Of a stretch of 64,000 nucleotides of DNA, positions 49,459 through 58,730 are shown in pieces. Below the pieces are notes generated by a model. It did not search any database. It saw nothing but the letters and a program-made list of their open reading frames with translations, and was not told the DNA's origin. This DNA comes from Paenibacillus sp. Soil787 (GTDB lineage Bacteria > Bacillota > Bacilli > Paenibacillales > NBRC-103111), in assembly GCF_001429545.1 (NCBI RefSeq), contig NZ_LMSP01000010.1, positions 151-64,150 on the forward strand, given 5' to 3'. The position numbers and the translations under genes were made by a program. Each line of letters starts with the position of its first letter. The first letter of the stretch is position 1.

Positions 49459-49995
49459 ATGATCAAACTTGAACATTTCGAACGTACCGACTTTGCGCAA
49501 CTTATTGAATGGATTGATTCACCAAAATTTTTATTTCAATGGGGAGGTCAAACTTTTAGCTTTCCTTTAAATGAGCAACAATTGGATAATTACATCAAAA
49601 CCTCTAATACAAATGCTGCTCAAGCCCTAATATATAGGGTGGTACATGAAGAAAATAATGAGGTAATTGGGCATATAAATTTACAAATTGACTGGATAAA
49701 TAAATCTGCAAGGATAGGTAAGGTTTTGGTAGGAAAAAGAAGCTTAAGAGGACAAGGCATAGGACAATTGATGATAAAAAAGGCTTTAAATATTACTTTT
49801 GAAGGATTAAAATTACACAGAGTTAGTCTGGGTGTCTTAGATTTTAATCTTTCTGCTATTTCTTGTTACGAAAAGGTAGGGTTTGTAAAAGAAGGACTAA
49901 TCCGAGATAAACGAAAAATTGACAACGAATTCTGGAGTGTGTGGGAAATGAGTATTTTAGAAAATGAATGGTTAGAAAAAAAGAATAAGAATTAA
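49459..49995 (+). CDS. GNAT-family N-acetyltransferase
   Basis: 178 aa from ATG 49459 (GAAGGAATG upstream). Acetyl-CoA site RSLRGQGIGQLMIKKAL, plus SLGVLDFNLSAISCYEKVGFVKEGLIRD typical of RimJ/RimL-like GNATs. AT-rich compared with neighbours. Substrate unknown. Confidence 0.88.
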   Translation: MIKLEHFERTDFAQLIEWIDSPKFLFQWGGQTFSFPLNEQQLDNYIKTSNTNAAQALIYRVVHEENNEVIGHINLQIDWINKSARIGKVLVGKRSLRGQGIGQLMIKKALNITFEGLKLHRVSLGVLDFNLSAISCYEKVGFVKEGLIRDKRKIDNEFWSVWEMSILENEWLEKKNKN

Positions 49996-50219
49996 TTAAC
50001 ATGACCTATGCAGTTGAAGTGAATTTCTGGAAATACCCTTGATCCATTGGAATTTATCCACTGTTTTACTCATTTGCGCATAGAGATGACACGAGATTTT
50101 TTCCAATGAAAGTACGATATCTCATGTCTGAACAAGTAATCTATTGGATTTTCTCCAATGATATTGATCGTATTTTAGCCTATATCCAATTAAATCCAGA
50201 TACTACATAACTCATGTAA
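49996..50219. other. Intergenic with possible relic coding sequence
   Basis: A short frame (VRYLMSEQVIYWIFSNDIDRILAYIQLNPDTT-stop, near 50110-50210) looks protein-like, but has no start site or recognised family. Probably another relic. Confidence 0.3.
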
Positions 50220-50361
50220 TTAATTAACTCGTGGTAGCAGTTCCCAAGGCTGACTTGTTGGTCCAATTGTAAACTCATTAACGTTCGTATCTTCTGGCTG
50301 ATCAATCGCGAATGCAACAACATTGGCAACTCGATCAGGTGAAATACCATACTGTTCCACT
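50220..50361 (-). pseudogene. SDR oxidoreductase C-terminal remnant
   Basis: Minus strand reads EQYGISPDRVANVVAFAIDQPEDTNVNEFTIGPTSQPWELLPRVN-stop, the last ~45 residues of a short-chain dehydrogenase (AxAIDQPEDxxVNEFTxxPTxQ). The remaining ~200 residues are gone. Confidence 0.75.
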
Positions 50362-50632
50362 CGTCAGTATTTAATTGGAATTAGGCATTATTCCAGCGTT
50401 TAAGAAGATTACAACACCACCAAAAGTGTCTTTAGTACTGTGTGACACACTCTTTAGTAAAAACAAAATCACGCTTAGTTTTTTTGTTAGTGGTAAATTG
50501 TTACAAAATCTTCTTTGTTTTTATTGTTATTAGAATACATAAAGGCTCCAGCCCATCATTATAGTATAAGTAGTGTGGATATAACTTTAAAACGTTATGT
50601 GCGATCACAGATCGGATGGAGAGTGAAAGCCG
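50362..50632. other. Intergenic, no gene seen
   Basis: AT-rich DNA with no supported coding sequence. It presumably holds the promoter of the GMC oxidoreductase; TTGTTA / TATAGT-like elements occur near 50528-50567, but I cannot fix them. Confidence 0.35.
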
Positions 50633-52321
50633 TTGAAAATATGGGTTTCAAACAAGCATGAAACACTAAGAGTTATCGCGATTAAAAACCGGTTATCCAT
50701 TGAAGAACTCGTTTTGCTAAATCCGCAGATTGAAAATCCCGATCTAGATATCACGGGAAAATCGGTCTATCTACCTTCCGCAACTGAAGCTAACAATGAA
50801 ATCCAATCGAGGGCTTCTTCGATTGGCTCAATTCCAACTTGCCCGGTCGCACCGACAGAAATGCTGAATAACTGGATTCCCCTCACGCCTATCTCCCAGA
50901 TGGCTCAGCAGGAATATGATGTTCTGATCATCGGCACCGGAGCGGGCGGAGGATCTGTCCTATGGAGATTGTGCGAACAATGGAAAAGGCAAGGGAAGCG
51001 GATTGGCATCATTGAACGGGGAAACCAAGTGATCCCTACGCATGCCCGAAATCTGACGACGATGAACCAAGAGCGCCTCACAGCTTATTTTAGTTACTTA
51101 TCCAAGCCGCTGCCGGGTGCTATGCCAGAATATCCGGGAGCCAGGCAGCTTTTTGCGCTGGGAGGCAGAACGTTATTCTGGTATGCATTTACTCCCAGGA
51201 TGCATTCGTGGGATCTGGCGAAATGGCCTATACCTGTTCATGAGATGGAAAGCTATTACGGCATTGCCGAACAAGTCATGAATGTTACCGGAGTATTCGC
51301 GGAAGGGGCTTCGTTCACGGAGATTTTACTGGAGCGGTTGTGGCTGCGCGGTCATTCCAAAGCGGCGCCTCTTCCGATTGCGGCTGATATCGTACCCCAA
51401 TCTGCCGGACAGATTCATACCGACATGTTTACGAGTTCCATTTCCCTGCTTGCCCGAGCGCTGAATCAGAGGCCTTTCGATTTGGCGATCAACGCACGTG
51501 CCACGCAGATTCTTCATAACAACGGAAAAGTCACAGGTGTCAAGGTCGTTTCCCCGGATAAAACCGCCTATACTTTAAAAGCTAAAACAGTTGTTTTGAG
51601 CGCGAGTACTTTTGAGACACCACGCTTGCTGTTACATTCGGGGTTTCAACACCGAGCGCTGGGGCACTTCCTGACGAATCAAAGCTTTGTTCAAGCAACA
51701 GGAACGATATCTACAGCTGATTTCCCTATCCCTTGGGGCCCCTTGAATATTATGATACCGCAAAAACCAGATACTCCTTACTCCGTGCTAATGACTGGGC
51801 CGGAAGCTTTCTACTGGTATCCAGTTACCATTGAAAGACCGTTAACAGGTGAAACTACGGTCAACTTCTATGGTTATGGTAAAGTCGAACCGAGATACGA
51901 AAATCGGATTACCCTGAATCCGGACAAAATTGACGAGTACGGTGTCCCTGAAATTAAGGTTCATTTCTCCTTGAGCGAGGCGGATTGGAACGTCGTTGGC
52001 CATATGACGGAAGGGATAAAACGCATTGCCAAGGATGCAGGCGTACGTCTGGTTTCCAAGAGCGGCAAACCGTCCATTTGCTTGACCCCGCTAGGCGATT
52101 TGCATCATGACTCAGGCACTTGCCGAATCGGAGACGATCCCAATACTTCCGTCGCCAACCCATACGGGCAAATCCATGGAGTCTCCGGCCTCTATGTGGC
52201 CGACAACAGTGCTTTACCTTACATCGGAGCCGAAAATCATACTTTGACTACGATTGCGCTCGCCATTCGTACAGCTGATCATATTATTCGGCAGGAGGGT
52301 ATGCAGCCAAAAACGAAATGA
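50633..52321 (+). CDS. LysM-GMC oxidoreductase fusion protein
   Basis: 562 aa from TTG 50633 (GGATGGAGAG upstream). Residues about 2-48 form a LysM-like domain (VSNKHETLRVIAIKNRLSIEELVLLNPQIENPD). Then comes the FAD-binding GMC domain, YDVLIIGTGAGGGSVLWRL (about 98-116), GGRTLFW, and a C-terminal domain with HHDSGTCRIGDDPNTSV and GLYVADNSALPYIGAENHTLTTIALA; the His-Asn pair of GMC catalysis is in AENHT. No signal peptide. Possibly bound to peptidoglycan or the spore coat. Substrate unknown. Confidence 0.85.
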   Translation: MKIWVSNKHETLRVIAIKNRLSIEELVLLNPQIENPDLDITGKSVYLPSATEANNEIQSRASSIGSIPTCPVAPTEMLNNWIPLTPISQMAQQEYDVLIIGTGAGGGSVLWRLCEQWKRQGKRIGIIERGNQVIPTHARNLTTMNQERLTAYFSYLSKPLPGAMPEYPGARQLFALGGRTLFWYAFTPRMHSWDLAKWPIPVHEMESYYGIAEQVMNVTGVFAEGASFTEILLERLWLRGHSKAAPLPIAADIVPQSAGQIHTDMFTSSISLLARALNQRPFDLAINARATQILHNNGKVTGVKVVSPDKTAYTLKAKTVVLSASTFETPRLLLHSGFQHRALGHFLTNQSFVQATGTISTADFPIPWGPLNIMIPQKPDTPYSVLMTGPEAFYWYPVTIERPLTGETTVNFYGYGKVEPRYENRITLNPDKIDEYGVPEIKVHFSLSEADWNVVGHMTEGIKRIAKDAGVRLVSKSGKPSICLTPLGDLHHDSGTCRIGDDPNTSVANPYGQIHGVSGLYVADNSALPYIGAENHTLTTIALAIRTADHIIRQEGMQPKTK

Positions 52322-52413
52322 AAAAGCTTCCTGGGTAAACAAAGAGAATACGGCCTAGCATGTTATGCTGAGCCGTCGGGTCGGTTACTGGCTGGAATCT
52401 CCCATTATATATG

Positions 52414-52457
52414 CAAAACACCCCTTAACTTATCAAATAAGTTAAGGGGTGTTTTAC
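52414..52457. terminator. Strong bidirectional terminator
   Basis: AAAACACCCCTTAACTTAT-caa-ATAAGTTAAGGGGTGTTTTA: 18-bp perfect stem with A/T runs both sides. Confidence 0.9.
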
Positions 52458-52680
52458 ATTGCTGACGTTTTACAAGTTACAACATCTTATATATGTATAA
52501 ATATGAGAGAACAACAAAGCACTAGACATTCTGTCTAAAATTTTGACGAAATTATAGACAACTTGTGAACTTTGTTATAGTATAATTGACAGTCGGTTAA
52601 TTGATTTGCGAGTTGAACTTGCTGGGTAAGTCAACTTGTTTATTTATTTATCCTTAAAAAATCTACAATGGGGGAATATC

Positions 52681-53868
52681 ATGAAGAAGAATATTTTGGG
52701 GAAAGTTTCGTATTCGGTCATAAGTGCATCGTTGTTGGCGGGACTGCTGACTGGTTGCGGTGCAGCGGGAAGTGGGTCCGGCAGCTCAGGTGATGTTATT
52801 AAAATTGGAGCTAACTTGGAGCTTTCAGGGGCTGTTGCTTCTTACGGACAATCCATTGCACAAGGTATCGAGCTCGGGGCAGAAGAAATTAATAAAAATG
52901 GCGGAATCAATGGCAAGAAAATCGAAATTATTAAAGCTGACAACAAGTCAGAGGCAGCCGAAGCAACTAATGCAGCTATTAAATTAACCAGCCAAGATAA
53001 AGTGGCCGCGATTATTGGCGCAGCAACAAGCGGAGACACGGTAGCACAGGTTCAAATCGCTACTGATAACAAAACGGTATTGCTGACACCTTCTGGCACA
53101 AGCCCGAACGTAACTGTAGGAACGAGCGGCAAAGTCAATGATTATATCTTCCGTACTTGCTTTATTGACCCTTTCCAAGGTAACGTTGCTGCGAACTTTG
53201 CAGCTAAAAACTTGAACGTGAAGAAGGCGGCAATCTTTGCAGACAACGCGAGTGATTACGCGAAAGGACTTGCATCTTCCTTTAAAGATACTTTCTCAAA
53301 AACTGGAGGTACTGTAGTCGCTCAAGAATCTTATGTAGCGAAAGATACAGACTTCCGCGCGACATTGACTCGTATCAAAGCAGCGAATCCAGAGTTTGTC
53401 TTTATTCCAGGCTACTACGAAGAAGTTGGTTTGATCATCAAGCAAGCACGGGAGATGGGGATCACGGTTCCATTCATGGGCGGAGACGGTTGGGATTCTC
53501 CGAAGCTGGTTGAACTGGCAGGCGCTGCGGCTCTGAATAATACATTTATTACGAATCACTACTCTTCCGAAGATCCGGACAAAACGATTCAAAACTTTGT
53601 TACAGCATTTAAAGGCAAATACGAGAACAAATCCCCGGACGCTTTTAACGCACTTGGCTATGACTCAGTTTACCTGATCGCAGACGGTATCAAACGTGCC
53701 GGCTCGACTGATGGAGCGAAAATTAAGGATGCTATGGCGCAAACAAAAGATTTGGCTTTAGTTTCCGGGAAAATTACATTTGACAACCAGCATAACCCGA
53801 TTAAAACTGCAACAGTATTAAAGTATAAAGATGGTAAGCAACAGTTCGAAACAAAAGTTAATCCTTAA
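52681..53868 (+). CDS. livK: Branched-chain amino acid ABC transporter binding lipoprotein
   Basis: 395 aa from ATG 52681 (GGGGGAATATC upstream). Lipobox GLLTGCG (Cys about 24). Type I periplasmic-binding fold: IGANLELSGAVASYGQSIAQGIELGAEEINKNGGINGKKIE, typical of LivJ/LivK. First gene of livKHMGF; it captures leucine, isoleucine, valine or related amino acids outside the membrane. Confidence 0.94.
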   Translation: MKKNILGKVSYSVISASLLAGLLTGCGAAGSGSGSSGDVIKIGANLELSGAVASYGQSIAQGIELGAEEINKNGGINGKKIEIIKADNKSEAAEATNAAIKLTSQDKVAAIIGAATSGDTVAQVQIATDNKTVLLTPSGTSPNVTVGTSGKVNDYIFRTCFIDPFQGNVAANFAAKNLNVKKAAIFADNASDYAKGLASSFKDTFSKTGGTVVAQESYVAKDTDFRATLTRIKAANPEFVFIPGYYEEVGLIIKQAREMGITVPFMGGDGWDSPKLVELAGAAALNNTFITNHYSSEDPDKTIQNFVTAFKGKYENKSPDAFNALGYDSVYLIADGIKRAGSTDGAKIKDAMAQTKDLALVSGKITFDNQHNPIKTATVLKYKDGKQQFETKVNP

Positions 53869-53881
53869 TACGTGTTTAGCA

Positions 53882-53911
53882 TGGGTGGGGGAATCTCCCT
53901 CACCCGTTTTC
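53882..53911 (+). terminator. Intercistronic hairpin between livK and livH
   Basis: GGGTGGGGGA-atc-TCCCTCACCC followed by GTTTTCATTTT. It may act as a partial terminator or stabilise the livK message, giving more binding protein than permease. Confidence 0.65.
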
Positions 53912-53935
53912 ATTTTCAGAAGGGGATTGAAGAAT

Positions 53936-54811
53936 ATGGATTGGATACAGCAGATTATTAACGGAATCTCACTTGGCAGTATCTACGCGCTTATCGCATT
54001 AGGCTATACGATGGTCTACGGTATTATTCGCCTCATTAACTTTGCGCATGGTGATGTGTTCATGGTCGGTGCGTTTATCGGCTTCTATGCTATTAAGTAC
54101 GCTGGTTTAGGCTTCTTCCCGGCTCTGATCATCGCTATGATTATCTGCGCGCTTCTTGGTGTCGTTATTGAGAGAATTGCATACAAGCGCTTGCGCAACG
54201 CGAGCCGAATAGCAGCGCTGATTACAGCGATCGGGGTTTCCCTTCTAATTGAATACGGAACTATCTATTTGCGTGGTGCTCAGCCAGAAGCGTTTCCGCA
54301 AGTATTGCCGAATCAAAGCTATAAATTTCTGGGAGCAACGATCAGCAGCGCTTCAATCTTCATTCTCTGCGTATCAGTGTTCTTAATGATTATTCTGCAA
54401 TTCATTGTTCGCCGTACGAAAATCGGAAAAGCGATGAGGGCCGTATCCCACGATGCGGAAGCCGCTCGCTTGATGGGCATTAATGTGGATCGGACGATCT
54501 CGGCTACCTTTGCCATTGGTTCTGCTCTAGCAGGTGCGGCAGGGGTTATTTTCGGGATCTACTATACGAAGATCGAGCCGCTCATGGGCGTGATTCCAGG
54601 CTTGAAAGCATTCGTTGCGGCTGTGTTAGGCGGTATTGGTATTATCCCGGGAGCTGCGATCGGTGGACTTGTCCTTGGCTTGGTTGAAACGTTGGTTAGT
54701 GCACTGGGCTACTCCAACTGGCGGGATGCTGCTGCATTCATTATTTTGATTTTAATTCTCATCTTCAAGCCGTCAGGCATTTTGGGTAAAAATACTCGAG
54801 AGAAAGTGTAG
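53936..54811 (+). CDS. livH: Branched-chain amino acid ABC permease LivH
   Basis: 291 aa from ATG 53936 (AAGGGGATTGAAG upstream). About eight TM helices, with ISLGSIYALIALGYTMVYGIIRLINFAHGDVFMVGAF, the LivH signature, and an EAA-like loop AARLMGINVDRTISATFAIGSALAGAAG. Forms the channel with LivM. Confidence 0.95.
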   Translation: MDWIQQIINGISLGSIYALIALGYTMVYGIIRLINFAHGDVFMVGAFIGFYAIKYAGLGFFPALIIAMIICALLGVVIERIAYKRLRNASRIAALITAIGVSLLIEYGTIYLRGAQPEAFPQVLPNQSYKFLGATISSASIFILCVSVFLMIILQFIVRRTKIGKAMRAVSHDAEAARLMGINVDRTISATFAIGSALAGAAGVIFGIYYTKIEPLMGVIPGLKAFVAAVLGGIGIIPGAAIGGLVLGLVETLVSALGYSNWRDAAAFIILILILIFKPSGILGKNTREKV

Positions 54812-54824
54812 GTGACGGACGAGT

Positions 54825-55775
54825 ATGAAAAAAACTAACGGATTATTTTGGTTATTCCTTATTGTTTCCATTATTGTATATGGCCTTGTTCAGTTCCTCA
54901 TAAGCACAGGCATATTGAATGCTTTTTATTCGAATACGTTAATCTTTATTGTGATTAATATTATTCTCGCCGTCAGCTTGCATCTGGTCATCGGGATTAC
55001 AGGTCAATTCTCTATTGGTCATGCAGGTTTTTTGGCCGTAGGTGCTTATGTGGCCGCAATTTGTACGAAGCTGCAGCTTCCTTTTCCGCTTGCTTTAGTT
55101 ATTGGAGGCGTAATTGCAGCAGCATCGGGCTTGCTGATTGGCATTCCGAGCTTGCGGCTAAAAGGTGACTACCTAGCAATTGCTACACTCGGTTTTGGGG
55201 AGATCATCCGCATTGTGTTCGTAAACATTGATTATGTGGGCGGGGCAGCTGGGATGCAGGTTGCACATTTGACCAATTGGACATATGCCTTCCTTTGTCT
55301 GTTCATTACCTTACTTGTCATTATGAACTTTACGAATTCCACGCATGGCCGAGCTTGTATTTCGATCCGGGAAAATGAAATCGCCGCGGATGCGATGGGG
55401 ATTAACACGACGTATTATAAAGTTGTCGCTTTTGCAATTGGGGCGTTTTTTGCAGGTATTGCCGGCGGTTTATATTCGCACAATTTCTATATCATTCAGC
55501 CGACGAACTTTGGCTTTTTGAAGTCCTTCGATATTTTGATTTTCGTTGTGCTTGGCGGATTGGGAAGCTTATCCGGCGCGGTGCTTGCCGCGATATTGAT
55601 GACGATCGTTTCCACCTTTCTGCAGAGCTATCCGGAAACTCGGATGGTCATTTACAGCGTCATACTGATTGTTGTCATGCTGTATCGACCAACAGGTTTG
55701 ATGGGAACTAAAGAAATCACTTCTTACTTAGGCAAATGGTCGTTTGGCAAAGGAGGACGTTTGCATGGCAAATAA
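54825..55775 (+). CDS. livM: Branched-chain amino acid ABC permease LivM
   Basis: 316 aa. GITGQFSIGHAGFLAVGAYVAA and SIRENEIAADAMGINTTYYKVVAFAIGAFFAGIAGGLYSH are LivM hallmarks. 13 bp after livH; its end overlaps livG by 11 bp. Confidence 0.95.
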   Translation: MKKTNGLFWLFLIVSIIVYGLVQFLISTGILNAFYSNTLIFIVINIILAVSLHLVIGITGQFSIGHAGFLAVGAYVAAICTKLQLPFPLALVIGGVIAAASGLLIGIPSLRLKGDYLAIATLGFGEIIRIVFVNIDYVGGAAGMQVAHLTNWTYAFLCLFITLLVIMNFTNSTHGRACISIRENEIAADAMGINTTYYKVVAFAIGAFFAGIAGGLYSHNFYIIQPTNFGFLKSFDILIFVVLGGLGSLSGAVLAAILMTIVSTFLQSYPETRMVIYSVILIVVMLYRPTGLMGTKEITSYLGKWSFGKGGRLHGK

Positions 55776-56553
55776 ACCTTTGCTGCGGGTAAAAGATGCC
55801 GGCATTCAGTTCGGTGGATTAAAAGCGGTATCTGGATTTAATATGGAAATTCATCAAGGAGAACTCATTGGTCTGATTGGCCCCAATGGAGCGGGAAAAA
55901 CGACTAGTTTTAACCTTCTGACGGGTGTATATGTGCCAACGGAAGGCGATATTCTGTTCGATGGCAAGAGGTTGAATGGACTTGCACCTTATCAAATTAC
56001 ACGAAGCGGGATTAGTCGGACCTTCCAGAATATTCGTCTCTTTAATGAATTGTCCGTACTCGATAACGTCAAAGTCGCTTATCACTCTTTGTCTAAGCAT
56101 TCGATGATGAGCTCTATTTTGCGCCTTCCTTCACATTTTGCCGGAGAGAAAGAAATCGAAGAGAAAGCATTGCAATTTCTCCGGGTCTTTCAGTTAGAGT
56201 CCTATAAAGATGAAATCGCCAAAAATTTGCCCTATGGCCAGCAAAGACGATTGGAAATAGCTCGCGCATTAGCCGCAGGTCCGAAGCTGCTCCTTCTGGA
56301 TGAACCGGCAGCCGGGATGAACCCGCAAGAGACACATCAACTGATGGAGCTTATTGCGTTTATCCGCAAGGAATTTCAGTTAACAGTCCTGTTAATTGAA
56401 CACGATATGAAATTAGTAATGGGTATCTGTGAACGGATTTATGTGCTCGATCATGGACAGCTCATAGCACAAGGAACGCCTGATGAAATCCGCAATCATC
56501 CCAAGGTCATTGAGGCATACCTAGGTGAGGAGGTGAAGAGCGGCGATGCTTAA
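55765..56553 (+). CDS. livG: Branched-chain amino acid ABC ATPase LivG
   Basis: 262 aa from ATG 55765 (AAAGGAGGACG upstream). Walker A GPNGAGKTTSFN; the signature region reads LPYGQQRRLEIARAL (YGQQR in place of the usual SGGQ, normal for LivG); Walker B LLLLDEPAAGMNP and switch His in IEHDM. Energises the importer with LivF. Confidence 0.95.
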   Translation: MANKPLLRVKDAGIQFGGLKAVSGFNMEIHQGELIGLIGPNGAGKTTSFNLLTGVYVPTEGDILFDGKRLNGLAPYQITRSGISRTFQNIRLFNELSVLDNVKVAYHSLSKHSMMSSILRLPSHFAGEKEIEEKALQFLRVFQLESYKDEIAKNLPYGQQRRLEIARALAAGPKLLLLDEPAAGMNPQETHQLMELIAFIRKEFQLTVLLIEHDMKLVMGICERIYVLDHGQLIAQGTPDEIRNHPKVIEAYLGEEVKSGDA

Positions 56554-57253
56554 AGTTGATGAACTGGGTGTATATTACGGCAACATTCAAGCCCTGAAGG
56601 GGGTCTCTTTGGAAGTGAATCAAGGCGAGATTGTCACCTTAATTGGTGCCAATGGTGCAGGCAAAAGCACACTTCTGAAGTCATTGTCCGGTCTCCTTAA
56701 ACCTAAGCAAGGTGATATCCAGTACATGGGCAGATCTATTGCGGGCAAGCCTGCACAAGAGATAGTAAAAGCGGGAATCTCTCATGTACCGGAAGGCCGC
56801 CGCGTATTTGCTAACATGTCCGTTGAAGAAAACCTGGAGCTCGGGGCTTATTTGCGAACAGATAAACGCGGCATTCGCGAAGATATGGAGAACGTGTATC
56901 GGTTGTTCCCTAGACTTCTGGAGCGTCGTAAACAGTTATCAGGTACGCTATCCGGCGGCGAGCAGCAAATGCTTGCTATGGGTCGGGCGCTAATGGCACG
57001 CCCTAAGCTGCTTTTGCTGGATGAACCATCCATGGGCCTTGCGCCATTGTTGGTTAAAACCATTTTTGAAATTATTGTAGAAATCAACCGCACCGGTACG
57101 ACAGTATTGCTGGTCGAACAAAATGCGAATATGGCGCTATCCATTGCTCATCGCGCTTATGTGATTGAAACCGGAAAAGTCGTGATCTCGGGAACGGCTG
57201 CTGAGTTGCAGTCCAGTGACCAGGTGAAACAGGCTTATCTTGGCGGTCATTAA
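56546..57253 (+). CDS. livF: Branched-chain amino acid ABC ATPase LivF
   Basis: 235 aa, start overlapping the livG stop by 8 bp. Walker A GANGAGKSTLLKS, signature LSGGEQQMLAMGRAL, Walker B LLLLDEPSMGLAP, then VEQN in place of the switch His, as usual in LivF. Last gene of the operon, closed by a terminator. Confidence 0.95.
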   Translation: MLKVDELGVYYGNIQALKGVSLEVNQGEIVTLIGANGAGKSTLLKSLSGLLKPKQGDIQYMGRSIAGKPAQEIVKAGISHVPEGRRVFANMSVEENLELGAYLRTDKRGIREDMENVYRLFPRLLERRKQLSGTLSGGEQQMLAMGRALMARPKLLLLDEPSMGLAPLLVKTIFEIIVEINRTGTTVLLVEQNANMALSIAHRAYVIETGKVVISGTAAELQSSDQVKQAYLGGH

Positions 57254-57298
57254 AGAGCGGCAGCTCTGGACGGGGCCTGCCAACGTTTTAAAGAAAAT

Positions 57299-57340
57299 AT
57301 ACGCCAAGCCTTCGAACGTGATCGGCTTGGCGTTTTTCTT
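57299..57340 (+). terminator. liv operon terminator
   Basis: ACGCCAAGCC ... GGCTTGGCGTTTTTC: 10-bp stem and T-run. Confidence 0.85.
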
Positions 57341-57355
57341 AAGACGGTATTACTA

Positions 57356-57805
57356 ATGAAAAATATATACAACCATATGCATACAGTGGAAATACTGAAC
57401 CGTATCGAGAATTTAAGTCCAAATTTAAAACCACAATGGGGTACAATGAATGTTGCTCAAATGTTGGCTCACTGCTCATCGTTTCAAGATATCGCAATGG
57501 GAAATTCCTTTCCCCCTAGAGATTGGCTAGGAAGGTTAATAGGAAGGTTTTTGAAACCTATGTTATATAATGACAAGCCAACACCACACAATATGTCAAC
57601 AATTTCGACCATACGTATTTTAGATGACAAAGATTTTGAGACAGAAAAAGAAAAACTGAAACAAAAGATGTTAACTTACCAAAGTAACGGTCCAGATAAA
57701 TGTTCACCCCATCCACATCCTTTTTTTGGAAAATTCACTAATGAGCAATGGGGTAAAGGAATTTATAAACATCTAGACCATCATTTAAGACAATTTGGTG
57801 TTTAA
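57356..57805 (+). CDS. DUF1569 (DinB-like) protein
   Basis: 149 aa. No strong ribosome binding site (AAGACGG before ATG 57356), directly after the liv terminator. WGTMNVAQMLAHCSSFQDIAMG and HPFFGKFTNEQWGKGIYKHLDHHLRQFGV are the DUF1569 hallmarks, with conserved His residues for a metal. Function unknown. AT-rich relative to the liv genes. Confidence 0.8.
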   Translation: MKNIYNHMHTVEILNRIENLSPNLKPQWGTMNVAQMLAHCSSFQDIAMGNSFPPRDWLGRLIGRFLKPMLYNDKPTPHNMSTISTIRILDDKDFETEKEKLKQKMLTYQSNGPDKCSPHPHPFFGKFTNEQWGKGIYKHLDHHLRQFGV

Positions 57806-57902
57806 TCCGGCGATTGCCTCCATGGCATATATACAAGCAAGCGATATGTACCGTACATATAATTATACCGTAGTGAAAAATTACTGAAGGGAATGAGTCA
57901 AC

Positions 57903-57992
57903 ATGAGCGAAGTAGGTTATGGACGTTCAAGCGCATTTATCTTAGTTCTTTTTATTCTTTTGGTAATCATCACATCATCTTTTGTAATTTAA
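57903..57992 (+). CDS. YjcZ-type sporulation micro-protein
   Basis: 29 aa from ATG 57903, with GAAGGGAATG upstream. Polar start MSEVGYGRSS followed by one TM helix AFILVLFILLVIITSSFVI. This is the YjcZ/sporulation-protein family (small tail-anchored membrane peptides made during sporulation in Bacillales). Compare the C-terminal helix of the 11798 product. Confidence 0.82.
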   Translation: MSEVGYGRSSAFILVLFILLVIITSSFVI

Positions 57993-58003
57993 TATTTCCT
58001 TAA

Positions 58004-58049
58004 TCCAATAAGAAAAGACGGAAGCCAACAATGGCCGCCGTCTTTCTTG
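58004..58049 (+). terminator. Terminator
   Basis: AAGACGGAAGCC-aacaat-GGCCGCCGTCTTTCTTG: stem and T-rich tail after the YjcZ-type gene. Confidence 0.75.
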
Positions 58050-58053
58050 TTAT

Positions 58054-58593
58054 ATGATTTCATTTAAAAGGATGAGTGAGCTGGGAATGAAAACTTTACA
58101 GCAGCGCAAAAGAAAGTACAGAAGTGTGAAAGTCGGGCAAAAAGCCATTCCTGCATCATCGCCCTCTATCTCTTCGCAAGTTAAAGAGAACTTAGGAACA
58201 CCAGTATGTGTAGTGCTCAAGAACGGTTCTCTATATTACGGAGTTCTAAACGAATTACAAGGTGACCAAGTCATTCTTCAAGGGTTCAAGGGAAATCGGA
58301 AGCTCCCCCGAAATAAAGTCAAAGCTAAAGCACAAATATCCAGCTTAGGAGGTTTGGGAGGCTTACTTGGCGGAGGCGGATTAGGAAGCATGCTTGGCCT
58401 TCTTGGTGGCGGGGGTTCTGGGGGATTATTTGGAGGCGGCTCTAACGGATTGCTGGGTGGACTTGGTAAAGGTGGTCCTGCAGCAGGTACTGCCGGGGGT
58501 GGAGGGTTCTTTGGTAACATAGGCAGCTTTTTTAAGCTGGGGATGGGAGTCATTTCTTTTATCATGCCATTGATGAAAAATTTTTCGATTTGA
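58054..58593 (+). CDS. Hypothetical protein with LSm-like segment and Gly-rich tail
   Basis: 179 aa at most; the start is uncertain (ATG 58054, 58072 or 58087). The N-terminus is basic, then comes a beta segment (LGTPVCVVLKNGSLYYGVLNELQGDQVILQGFKG, about 49-83), reminiscent of LSm-like or YuzF-type spore proteins that bind short ligands, and then a Gly/Leu-rich low-complexity region (about 96-155, repeats of GGLLGGG type) and a hydrophobic C-terminus. Likely spore- or envelope-associated; family not certain. Confidence 0.65.
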   Translation: MISFKRMSELGMKTLQQRKRKYRSVKVGQKAIPASSPSISSQVKENLGTPVCVVLKNGSLYYGVLNELQGDQVILQGFKGNRKLPRNKVKAKAQISSLGGLGGLLGGGGLGSMLGLLGGGGSGGLFGGGSNGLLGGLGKGGPAAGTAGGGGFFGNIGSFFKLGMGVISFIMPLMKNFSI

Positions 58594-58635
58594 GAAAGTA
58601 GACTTCTGTACGCAAGATATTGCCGGGAGAAAATA

Positions 58636-58686
58636 AAAAAGACAAGAACCGCAAAGCCTTGATGCTGTGCGGTTTTTGTCTTTTAT
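58636..58686. terminator. Bidirectional terminator
   Basis: AAAAAGACAAGAACCGCA ... TGTGCGGTTTTTGTCTTTTA: a long stem between convergent genes. Confidence 0.85.
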
Positions 58687-58730
58687 GGCGGCGCGGCCAT
58701 ATTAGAACGGAGACAGGATTTGACTTTTAT

